Source of the DNA: Poriferisodalis sp965205175
GTDB taxonomy: Bacteria > Actinomycetota > Acidimicrobiia > Acidimicrobiales > Poriferisodalaceae
Assembly (NCBI RefSeq): GCF_965205175.1
Contig: NZ_OZ242038.1
Span: forward strand, 1 to 64,000
Length of the DNA stretch: 64,000 nt
Direction of reading: 5' to 3'
Below, piece after piece: positions 1 to 6,801 of this stretch. Both the position numbers and the translations under genes were made by a program. Under the pieces are notes generated by a model, which made no database searches, was not told where the DNA came from, and was given only the letters and a program-made list of their open reading frames with translations. Numbering within the stretch: the first letter of the stretch is position 1; the number at the start of each line of letters is the position of its first letter.

Positions 1-76
1 GCCGGTGAACCGACCGTGCGTGGATCGTCAGGCCGAACGACCCATCAAGTTCGTCAATCTCGGCGGCGGCATCCAT
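1..76 (-). CDS. possible 5' end of a gene running off the left edge (partial)
   Basis: On the minus strand an ATG at 76 opens about 25 codons (beginning MDAAAEIDELDGSFGLTI) with no stop before the window edge. It is far too short to identify. The only support is an open frame of protein-like composition. The stretch 77-208 between it and the next minus-strand frame holds nothing else I can recognise. Confidence 0.2.
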   Translation of the reverse strand, partial: MDAAAEIDELDGSFGLTIHARSVHR

Positions 77-208
77 GGCGCGGCTGTCCTGCGTGGGCGC
101 TGGAGCGGCGGGCACGGGCTCCAGAGTCAAGAAACCGCAGCGCGGCGAGGTGCATCGGCACGCGGGCAGAGCATTACTGTCAGCGGCGGAGCTTCTGTGG
201 GTGAGACT

Positions 209-412
209 TCAGCTGCGGTCGTAGTCCGACGGTTCGTAGGCGGTGTTGGCGAGCTGGATCAGCACCAACGCGCGAGCAGCCCACTCGCTATGGATTGGGG
301 CACGGCGGTGCAACGATTCCTTCACCCTGAGCGCATCGGTGATTGTCATCGCGAGATCGTCGGGCGGCCGGCTGGCCGTATAGTGGCTATGGTCGTAAGG
401 TCCGTTCGGCAT
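209..412 (-). CDS. small hypothetical protein
   Basis: A 67-codon minus-strand frame; an earlier in-frame start at 454 would give 81 aa. I do not recognise the family. The second half (DDLAMTITDALRVKESLH, then a helical stretch ending EPSDYDRS) has the G/C-rich third codon positions seen in the real genes here. That is the main reason to believe it, because the first residues read less like protein. It has no signal peptide, membrane segment or cysteine motif. It lies downstream of the metallo-hydrolase gene in the same direction, separated by a region holding a duplicated piece of that gene's 3' end, so it could also be a decayed remnant. Function unknown. Confidence 0.4.
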   Translation of the reverse strand: MPNGPYDHSHYTASRPPDDLAMTITDALRVKESLHRRAPIHSEWAARALVLIQLANTAYEPSDYDRS

Positions 413-484
413 CGAAGCTAGGCTATCGCCGAAATAAGGCTCCCGAACGACCACGACTGAATGTGCCTGGCATCGAGCGAGTCG

Positions 485-599
485 GCTATGGGTCGAAGCG
501 CCAAGTAGGACTGTTGGACATTTGGGCCGTCCCGTACCGAGCCAGTCTCGTTCCGAGACAACGCGGCCTCAGGAACCGCTATGGGTCGAAGCGCCAGGT
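485..599. repeat. 22-bp direct repeat; second copy contains the stop codon of the MBL hydrolase gene
   Basis: Copies at 485-506 and 578-599 (period 93 bp) differ at one base; the core is CTATGGGTCGAAGCGCCA. On the minus strand the 578-599 copy encodes the last residues WRFDP and the stop of the metallo-hydrolase. The 485-506 copy is a second version of that gene end lying 93 bp downstream. Confidence 0.8.
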
Positions 600-1454
600 G
601 TTGAGGGCGTCGGCGGGGATGATGCGGCCAGCGGTGCGACCGGCGAAGTGGGTGCCGATCACGAGTCGGCCGTCGGACCAGCGACCAAATGCTTCCAGAC
701 GCGTCGCGGTGGAGGTGCCGTCGGCTGCGTAGTCGGCGCTGGAGGCCAAGTCGGGACGGGCGAACTGCACCGGGTGATGGATCATGTCGCCGGTGATGAC
801 CGCCCGCTCCCCCGCCGAGGAGACCACGACGCTGACGTGTCCCGGCGTGTGGCCGGGCGTCGATTCAAGCCACACCTCGTCGTTGATGCGGTGGTCGGCG
901 CTGACGAGCTCAGCGAGCCCCGCGTCCATGACCGGCTGCACTGAGTCCTCGAACACCGGCCCGTAGTGCTGCGGCTCGGCGCGCCAGTAGTCGTATTCGG
1001 TCTGCACGAACAGATAACGGGCGTTGGGGAACGTCGGCACCCATTCGCCATCCGAGAGTCGGGTGTTCCAGCCGACATGGTCCACGTGCAGATGGGTGCA
1101 TACGACGACATCGATGGTCTCAGGAGCGAAGCTGGCTTCGGCGAGATCGGCCAGGAACGGCGTGGAAAGCCGTTCGAACGGCGGCGCGCCCGGGCGGGAC
1201 TTGTCGTTGCCGACGCAGGTGTCGACGATCATGCGCAGCCCGCCGGATTCGATGACCACCGAGTGCATCGACAGCCGCATGCGTCCGTCGTCGGTGACGA
1301 AATCGGGCCGCAGCCAGTTGTAGTCGTCAATCACGTCTTCGGCGCCCGGCAGCAGGATGCCGAACGGCCAATGCACCTCGAGCTCGGCTATGCGGGTGAG
1401 CCGCGCGTCACCCACGGTCCAGGCGATGGGGGCGGACTTGGCCACGGTCGGCAT
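579..1454 (-). CDS. MBL-fold metallo-hydrolase
   Basis: A 291-residue metallo-beta-lactamase superfamily enzyme. The HxHxDH motif is at residues 121-126 (HLHVDH) in a CTHLHVDHVG context. It is followed by the third histidine in TPGHTPGH, the bridging aspartate in VITGDM and a final histidine in VIGTHF, so the full dinuclear metal site looks intact. Length and layout fit the lactonase/quorum-quenching-like and general MBL hydrolases rather than ribonucleases or glyoxalase II. The true substrate cannot be read from sequence. There is no signal peptide, so it is probably cytoplasmic. It stands alone, divergent from the PGPGW gene, with a 354-bp repeat-rich region upstream. Its last codons are part of a 22-bp direct repeat. 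Confidence 0.9.
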   Translation of the reverse strand: MPTVAKSAPIAWTVGDARLTRIAELEVHWPFGILLPGAEDVIDDYNWLRPDFVTDDGRMRLSMHSVVIESGGLRMIVDTCVGNDKSRPGAPPFERLSTPFLADLAEASFAPETIDVVVCTHLHVDHVGWNTRLSDGEWVPTFPNARYLFVQTEYDYWRAEPQHYGPVFEDSVQPVMDAGLAELVSADHRINDEVWLESTPGHTPGHVSVVVSSAGERAVITGDMIHHPVQFARPDLASSADYAADGTSTATRLEAFGRWSDGRLVIGTHFAGRTAGRIIPADALNTWRFDP

Positions 1455-1808
1455 CGTCAGAACTCCCGTCGTGCGGTGATATGCACACGTGGCGTACGCA
1501 CGTGAGGTTCACAGTAGAGCCAACAGCTGGCTCGGGGCGACCTATCGCCGCCAGCGCGCGCTGAGTGCTCAGCGTGCTCCGAGCGCCCAGCGCCGCAGCC
1601 GCGGGTTCTGTGCCCGGTGGGTGACCTGCGGTGCTCCGAGTGCCCAGCGTGCCCAGCGTGCTCTGCGTGCTCAGCGGCGCTGCGCGACGCACGAGCCGGG
1701 CCACACTTCGGCCACACTGTTGCAGCTTCCACATCTGCGCCACCTCTACGCGGTGGCGTGCGGTTGCGCGCTGAAGCGTGCTGCGGCGAACGACGAACGA
1801 GCGGGTCG
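1455..1808. other. 354-bp intergenic region between divergent genes, repeat-rich
   Basis: It separates the divergent MBL hydrolase and PGPGW genes and must hold both sets of start signals, but I cannot assign a confident -35/-10 pair. Its centre is occupied by the 9-bp array listed separately. The rest is GC-rich sequence with no recognisable RNA gene. Confidence 0.5.
1566..1676. repeat. 9-bp tandem repeat array in two blocks
   Basis: Blocks 1566-1601 (four units) and 1632-1676 (five units) are built on TGCYCAGCG; two neighbouring units at 1641-1658 are identical. The array lies in the divergent spacer. A separate 9-bp coding periodicity (Pro-Ala-Glu/Lys tripeptides) occurs just inside the downstream gene at about 1852-1900. 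Confidence 0.8.
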
Positions 1809-2456
1809 ATGACAGCTGATCCTCACGAGCCGATCAAGCCAACCAAGCCTGCCAAGCTTGCCGAACCAGCCGAGCCTGCCGCGCCTGCCGAAGCCCAACC
1901 GTTCGCTGCCGCCGCCATCGACGCCCGGCCCGAAGCGGACGAGCACGGGCAGACCCGTAGTCCACAGCTCCCCGAGGCCAACACCCATCCCGAAGCCGAA
2001 GCCGAAGCCGAGCCTGAACTCAAACCCGAACCCGAGTCCGATGAGCGCGAACAGACCCACAGCGAGCGGTTCCGCCAAGCGGCCATCGACGCCGAACTGG
2101 AGACCGGCGAACGCGAGCCAACCCGTCAAGAGGCGCAGCGCGGTGCGATGCGCCGGCTGGCAAGAACGACCTTTGGCATGTGCGTGGTCGTCCTCGGGCT
2201 CATCTTGATGCCGCTGCCCGGACCCGGCACGCTGGTGGTGGCAACGGGCCTCGCCATCTTGGCTCGCGATGTGGCGTGGGCCGACCGGCTGCTGCAAAAG
2301 GTCCGCGGGCGTCTCCCGAGCGACGTCGACGGCAAGCTGCCCCGCTCGACCATCGTGACGATGGTGCTGCTCGCCGCTGCTGGCATTGCGGCTTCGATCT
2401 GGTTCACGGTCGGCGACGTCAACCCCATCGACGTGGCGCTGTTCTGGCGTGATTGA
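1809..2456 (+). CDS. PGPGW-family transmembrane protein with a repetitive N-terminal tail
   Basis: A 215-residue protein. Residues 1-115 are a low-complexity hydrophilic tail: PAE/PAK tripeptides, then alternating EA/EP dipeptides. The second half holds a TGMCVVVLGLILMPLPGPGT-like membrane segment followed by TLVVATGLAILARDVAWADRLL, typical of the small putative-transmembrane PGPGW (TIGR02611-like) family. A second hydrophobic helix (IVTMVLLAAAGIAASIWF) ends the protein. The family is common in actinobacteria and has no established biochemical role. I place the start at ATG 1809, because the open frame upstream of it runs through the 9-bp intergenic array and is unlikely to be coding. The gene ends FWRD-stop inside a 12-bp tandem duplication. 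Confidence 0.75.
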   Translation: MTADPHEPIKPTKPAKLAEPAEPAAPAEAQPFAAAAIDARPEADEHGQTRSPQLPEANTHPEAEAEAEPELKPEPESDEREQTHSERFRQAAIDAELETGEREPTRQEAQRGAMRRLARTTFGMCVVVLGLILMPLPGPGTLVVATGLAILARDVAWADRLLQKVRGRLPSDVDGKLPRSTIVTMVLLAAAGIAASIWFTVGDVNPIDVALFWRD

Positions 2457-2468
2457 CGGCGTGATCGA
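2445..2468. repeat. 12-bp tandem duplication spanning the stop of the PGPGW gene
   Basis: Units TGGCGTGATTGA (2445-2456) and CGGCGTGATCGA (2457-2468) match at 10 of 12 bases. The stop codon TGA is the last three bases of the first unit; in the second unit the same position reads CGA. Confidence 0.7.
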
Positions 2469-2531
2469 TCCAGCGCGCTGCGCGCAGACGCAAGCCGCCA
2501 CGACGAGCCCCGCCGAGCCCGTCCGCGCACC

Positions 2532-4181
2532 TCAGCGAATCTGCACCGGCGTGGTGACCTCGCTGAAGAAGTCGTTCCCCTTGTCGTCGATGACGATGAA
2601 CGCGGGAAAGTCTTCCACCTCGATCTGCCACACCGCTTCCATGCCCAGTTCGGGGTACTCCAGCACCTCGACCCTGCGGATCGAGTCCTTGGCCAGCCGC
2701 GCCGCCGGTCCGCCGATGGAGCCCAGGTAGAAGCCGCCGTAGCGCGCGCAGGCATCGGTCACTTGGCGCGAACGGTTGCCCTTGGCCAGCATCACGAGGC
2801 TGGCACCCGCAGCCTGGAACTGCTCCACGTAGGAATCCATGCGGCCCGCCGTGGTCGGGCCGAACGAACCGGACGCGTAGCCCGCCGGCGTCTTCGCCGG
2901 GCCTGCGTAGTACACCGGCCGCTCACGCAGGTAGCCGGGGAGGCCGTCGCCGGCGTCGAGCCGTTCTTTCAGCTTGGCATGCGCGATGTCGCGTGCTACC
3001 ACCAGCGTGCCGCTCAGCGACAGCCGAGTCTTCACCGGGTAACGAGCCAGCTGACTGCGGATCGCATCCATCGGCTGGTCCAAGTCGATGGCAACGACTC
3101 CGCCTGACAATTCCAGCGGATCGGCTTCGGGCAGGAACCGAGCCGGGTCGGTCTCCAGCTGTTCCAAGAACACCCCGTCTGCGGTGATGCGTCCGAGAGC
3201 TTGGCGGTCGGCCGAGCAGGAGACAGCGATCGCCACCGGGCAGCTGGCACCGTGTCGCGGCAGGCGCACCACCCGTACGTCGTGACAGAAGTACTTGCCG
3301 CCGAATTGGGCACCGATGCCGAACTGGCGGGTCAGCTCCAGGATGCGTCCCTCCCACTCGAGATCCCTGAAGCCGTGACCGGCCGCGCTGCCGGCGGTAG
3401 GCAGCGTGTCGAGGTACTTGGCGGACGCGTACTTGGCGACCTTGACAGCGAATTCTGCCGAGGTCCCGCCGATGACCACTGCGAGGTGGTACGGCGGGCA
3501 CGCAGCGGTCCCCAGCGTGCGCAGCTGAACGTCCAGGAAGCGGGTCAGACTCTCTGGATTGAGCAGCGCCTTGGTCTCCTGGAACAGGAAACTCTTGTTG
3601 GCCGAGCCGCCTCCCTTGGCCATGAAGACCAACTCGTACTCGTCGCCGGGCGAAGCGTAGATCTCGATCTGCGCCGGCAGGTTGTTGCCCGTGTTGCGCT
3701 CAGAGAACATGTCGAGCGGCGCGAGTTGCGAGTAGCGCAGATTCGAAGTCAGATAGGTGTCTGCGACGCCCTGGGAAATCGCCTCGGCGTCATCGAAGTC
3801 GGGATGTTCGGCGGTGCCCGTGAGCACCCGTTCCCCCTTGTGGCCCCAGATGATCGCCGTGCCGGTGTCCTGGCAGCTCGGCAGGACGCCGCCCGCAGCG
3901 ATGTTGGCGTTCTTGAGCAGCTCAAGGGCCACGAAGCGGTCGTTGGGCGACGCTTCGGGGTCGTCGAGAATGGCCGCCAGCGACGCCAAGTGATCGGTGC
4001 GGAACAAGTGTGCGATGTCGCGCATGGCTTCTGCAGTGAGCAGCCGAAGCGCCTCGGGCCCGACTTGCAAGAATCGCCGACCCGCGGCGGTGACGGTAGA
4101 GACGTGATCGGAGGAGATGTGCCGATAGGTCACATCTGCGGGGCCGGTCGGCAGCAGATCCACGTGAGCGAAAGTGCTCAT
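2532..4181 (-). CDS. fumA: fumarate hydratase, class I (single-chain, 4Fe-4S)
   Basis: A 549-residue class I fumarase that interconverts fumarate and malate in the TCA cycle. The N-terminal alpha-type half carries PSCQDTGTA (Cys103) and GGSANKSFLFQETKALLNP. The cysteines in TAACPPYHL (Cys228) and RHGASCPVAI (Cys314) complete the three expected ligands of the oxygen-sensitive 4Fe-4S cluster. The C-terminal beta-type half holds SFGPTTAGRMDSYVEQFQ and MLAKGNRS, as in E. coli FumA/FumB, and the length matches those enzymes (about 548 aa). The gene stands alone on the minus strand with a repeat-filled spacer upstream. The symbol is given by family; fumB is equally apt. Confidence 0.95.
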   Translation of the reverse strand: MSTFAHVDLLPTGPADVTYRHISSDHVSTVTAAGRRFLQVGPEALRLLTAEAMRDIAHLFRTDHLASLAAILDDPEASPNDRFVALELLKNANIAAGGVLPSCQDTGTAIIWGHKGERVLTGTAEHPDFDDAEAISQGVADTYLTSNLRYSQLAPLDMFSERNTGNNLPAQIEIYASPGDEYELVFMAKGGGSANKSFLFQETKALLNPESLTRFLDVQLRTLGTAACPPYHLAVVIGGTSAEFAVKVAKYASAKYLDTLPTAGSAAGHGFRDLEWEGRILELTRQFGIGAQFGGKYFCHDVRVVRLPRHGASCPVAIAVSCSADRQALGRITADGVFLEQLETDPARFLPEADPLELSGGVVAIDLDQPMDAIRSQLARYPVKTRLSLSGTLVVARDIAHAKLKERLDAGDGLPGYLRERPVYYAGPAKTPAGYASGSFGPTTAGRMDSYVEQFQAAGASLVMLAKGNRSRQVTDACARYGGFYLGSIGGPAARLAKDSIRRVEVLEYPELGMEAVWQIEVEDFPAFIVIDDKGNDFFSEVTTPVQIR

Positions 4182-4249
4182 CGCCTCATGCTATTGCCAC
4201 ATGCTAAGGAGGCCGCGTGCTCACGAGTCCTTGTGTGCGGGCGGTCCCA

Positions 4250-4540
4250 TGCCAAGCAGGCGCATGCAGAACCCGCTGGCCGCACGCGTCACTGCTGGAT
4301 GCGCTGCCCGCGGCGCGCAGGTCCCGCCAGCCGCACGCGTCACTGCCGATGCTGCCCTCCTCTCCCCCGGGGGCAGGAACCGGCATGACGACGCCGTCAA
4401 GCGAGGCCTGGCGGCTACCCCCGAGCAGGAACCGACACGATCAGGCTCGGTGCAATACGCCAAGGTCCGATAGAAGGCTCCTGCCCTCTCCCCCGGGGCA
4501 GGAACCGGCAGGATCAGGCTCGGTGCGCGCATGACCCGCC
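4250..4540. repeat. degenerate direct repeats filling the 377-bp spacer between fumarase and a VOC gene
   Basis: The spacer 4182-4558 has no convincing gene. GCCGCACGCGTCACTGC occurs near 4280 and again near 4331. Three partly matching copies of a longer element follow: CTCTCCCCCGGGGGCAGGAA near 4360, a copy lacking the C-run near 4420, and the fullest near 4489. The last two share the tail GATCAGGCTCGGTGC. Copy lengths differ, so this is not a regular array. Confidence 0.7.
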
Positions 4541-4558
4541 GGCCGCGACAATGGCGTA

Positions 4559-4948
4559 GTGAGCGGCATCGAGTCGATCAATGCGATTACCCTGCGCACC
4601 ACCGTCATGGCGGCGTCGGTCCAGTTCTACGAGGCGCTGGGCTTCCAGTTGAGCTACGGCGGCACAGATGCCTCGTTCAGCACCCTGCGCAGCGGCGGGT
4701 GCTTCGTCAATCTGATCGCCGTTACTGACCCGGCGGGGGTCGAGACCGGCTGGGGTCGGGTGATCTTCCATGTCGGAGACGTGGATGCGCTCTACCGACG
4801 GGCGCTCGGTGCAGGCTTGCGGCCGCAGGCCGAACCGCTGGATGCACCGTGGGGCGAGCGGATGTTCGCGATCTTCGATCCCGCCGGTCACGACCTGAGC
4901 TTCGCCAAGCGCATCCGTGCCTACGAGGCAGATCACCCCAAGCTGTGA
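4559..4948 (+). CDS. VOC-family (glyoxalase/bleomycin-resistance-like) protein
   Basis: A single-domain 129-residue vicinal-oxygen-chelate protein. The fold signature is clear: TVMAASVQFYEALGFQLSYGG at the N-terminus, GWGRVIFHVGDVDALYRRAL in the middle, and GERMFAIFDPAGHDLSFAKR at the C-terminus, giving paired beta-alpha-beta-beta-beta modules. Members bind a metal or small hydrophobic ligand and include dioxygenases, isomerases and resistance proteins; the ligand here cannot be predicted. The start is GTG at 4559. No operon partner lies nearby, and its 3' flank (from about 4960) is filled with short degenerate CTTGCTGCC-type repeats. Confidence 0.8.
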   Translation: MSGIESINAITLRTTVMAASVQFYEALGFQLSYGGTDASFSTLRSGGCFVNLIAVTDPAGVETGWGRVIFHVGDVDALYRRALGAGLRPQAEPLDAPWGERMFAIFDPAGHDLSFAKRIRAYEADHPKL

Positions 4949-5102
4949 ACCCGCTTGCGGCCTCACCGTCTTGGTGCCTTGCTGCCATGCTGCCTCACTG
5001 CCTGGCTACCTTGCTGCGCCACCGTCTTGCTGCCTCACTGCCTTGCTGACTTGCTGTTGCGGCCGGGCTGTTCTGTACCGGCTGAGGTGACATGAGTGAC
5101 TT

Positions 5103-5174
5103 AGCAAGGCTGACTGAGCAAGGCTGACTTGGCAGAACTGGCCGGACAGAACTGGCCTGACAGAACTGACGCAG
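5103..5174. repeat. 14-bp tandem repeats upstream of rarA
   Basis: There are two units of AGCAAGGCTGACTG type (5103-5130) and three units of CAGAACTGGCCGGA type (5133-5174). They sit in the 293-bp spacer 4949-5241, whose first part (about 4960-5060) is occupied by degenerate CTTGCTGCC and CTCACTGCC motifs. Nothing else is recognisable in the spacer. Confidence 0.75.
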
Positions 5175-5241
5175 CAAACACCGGCCGAAGCGCAGCAGGC
5201 ACAAGCCGAAGCGCGCGTACCAGAGCGCGTACCGTCAAGGC

Positions 5242-6735
5242 GTGAGCAACAGCGCGGCCAGAGACGCGAGCAGAGGCCAGCGCGAGGGCCTGTTCGAAGC
5301 GGCAGGCACCGAACGCCTGACCGCGCAGGCACCGCTGGCAGCGAGGATGCGGCCGCGCACGCTCGACGAGATCGTCGGGCAAGACCATCTGCTTGCCCTA
5401 GGTCGTCCGCTGCGCGAGCTGATCGAAGCAGATCGCCTGTCGTCGGTGATCTTGTGGGGGCCGCCCGGCACCGGCAAAACCACGCTCGCACGGGTCGTCG
5501 CGGCCAGCACGGCCAAGGAGTTCTGCGAGCTGTCCGCGGTGAGCGCAACCGTCAAAGACGTCAGGGAGATCCTAGCGGAGGCTCGCCGGCGCATCGGCGA
5601 GCACAACCGAGGGACCATCTTGTTTCTCGACGAGGTACACCGCTTCAACAAGGCCCAGCAGGATGCGCTGCTGCCAGCGGTCGAGGACGGCTTGGTAGTG
5701 CTGATCGGGGCCACCACCGAGAACCCCCACTTTGAGGTCAACCCGCCGCTGCTGTCGCGCTCGACACTGTTCCGACTGGTGCCGCTCGACGACGATGCGC
5801 TGCGAACGCTGATCGGCCGTGCGCTCGCCGCCGAGCAGGCCACGGCCGACGCTGAGGCCATCGACCATCTGGCAGCTCGCAGCGGCGGCGACGGTCGCCA
5901 CGCGCTGACCAGCACCGAAGTGGCGGTAGCGCTCGCTGGGCGCCGACAGGCCGCTGCGGCGCGCGAGGCCAGCGGACTCGGCGAGACAGGCGGGTCGGCT
6001 CACGGTCCGACAGCCGCATCGACGAGCAGCACCCGAGGCGCGCCGGCCGCACAGGCGGAACGCACTCACGTCACACTCGTCGACGCGGAGCACGCCGTGG
6101 ATGCCAAGGCGGTGCGCTATGGCGCCGACGCCCACTACGACATCATCAGCGCATTCATCAAGTCGCTGCGAGGCTCCGATCCCGACGCCGGGCTGTACTG
6201 GCTCGCCCGCATGCTCGACGCCGGCGAGGACCCAAGGTTCATCGCCCGCCGCATGGTCATCTTGGCCTCGGAGGACATCGGCATGGCCGACAGCTCGGCC
6301 CTGCTGGTGGCCGAGGCTGCCGCCCGAGCCGTCGAGTACGTGGGCCTGCCCGAGGCACAGCTCAACCTGGCCCACGCGGTGGTGCGTCTCGCCACGGCGC
6401 CGAAATCGAACCGGGTCACGGTCGCACTCGACCGAGCAATGCACGATGCCCGCTCGGCCGGCGCCGGGGAGGTACCCGTCCACCTGCGCGACGCCCACTA
6501 CCCGGGCGCGGCATCGCTCGGCCACGGTGCGGGCTACCGCTATCCCCATGACGACCCGCGCGGCTGGGTTTCTCAGCAATATCGGCCCGACGAAGCAGCG
6601 GGTCATACGTACTGGGAACCGTCCGGGCACGGCCGCGAGCGAGACCTGCGCCGGCCCACAACCCGCAACCTTGAAACCCGCGACACAGAGACTCGCAACT
6701 CAGAATCCCGCAACCCTGAAACCCGCAACCCTTAA
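5242..6735 (+). CDS. rarA: replication-associated recombination protein A (AAA+ ATPase)
   Basis: A 497-residue RarA/MgsA homologue, an AAA+ ATPase related to clamp loaders that acts at stalled replication forks and single-strand-DNA ends. Walker A is GPPGTGKT (73-80), Walker B ILFLDEVHRF (D130/E131), with a sensor-type TTENPHFEVN. The C-terminal tetramerisation region has the characteristic ISAFIKSLRGSDPDAGLYWL, then ARMLDAGEDPRFIARRMVIL and ASEDIG. A Ser/Ala/Gly-rich insert of about 40 residues lies near 245-280. The last 25 or so residues are pentapeptide repeats of TRNPE type, encoded by a 15-bp DNA array that continues past the stop codon and is not part of the family fold. The start is GTG 5242. 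Confidence 0.93.
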   Translation: MSNSAARDASRGQREGLFEAAGTERLTAQAPLAARMRPRTLDEIVGQDHLLALGRPLRELIEADRLSSVILWGPPGTGKTTLARVVAASTAKEFCELSAVSATVKDVREILAEARRRIGEHNRGTILFLDEVHRFNKAQQDALLPAVEDGLVVLIGATTENPHFEVNPPLLSRSTLFRLVPLDDDALRTLIGRALAAEQATADAEAIDHLAARSGGDGRHALTSTEVAVALAGRRQAAAAREASGLGETGGSAHGPTAASTSSTRGAPAAQAERTHVTLVDAEHAVDAKAVRYGADAHYDIISAFIKSLRGSDPDAGLYWLARMLDAGEDPRFIARRMVILASEDIGMADSSALLVAEAAARAVEYVGLPEAQLNLAHAVVRLATAPKSNRVTVALDRAMHDARSAGAGEVPVHLRDAHYPGAASLGHGAGYRYPHDDPRGWVSQQYRPDEAAGHTYWEPSGHGRERDLRRPTTRNLETRDTETRNSESRNPETRNP

Positions 6736-6796
6736 TCCCGCAACCCTGAAACCCGCGACTCTGAGGCTCGCGACCCCGCGACCCGCAACTCCGGCA
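6662..6796. repeat. nine-unit 15-bp tandem array crossing the rarA stop codon
   Basis: Nine consecutive units of exactly 15 bp match CCCGCAACCCTGAAA; units at 6707-6721 and 6737-6751 are identical. Units 1-4 are in frame and give RarA its TRNxE tail. Unit 5 differs in CCTGAA to CCTTAAT, which creates the TAA stop (6733-6735). Units 6-9 are untranslated and end 5 bp before the stop codon of the convergent ABC gene. Confidence 0.95.
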
Positions 6797-6801
6797 GCGC
6801 G

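Noticed and set aside
3201..4388. Long plus-strand open frame (395 codons) opposite the fumarase gene
   Set aside because: It is antisense to a strongly conserved enzyme, its composition is typical of GC-rich shadow frames, and it has no domain or ribosome site.
6662..6796. CRISPR-like array
   Set aside because: Units are contiguous 15-mers with no spacers, and no cas gene is present; the other arrays in the window fail for the same reason.
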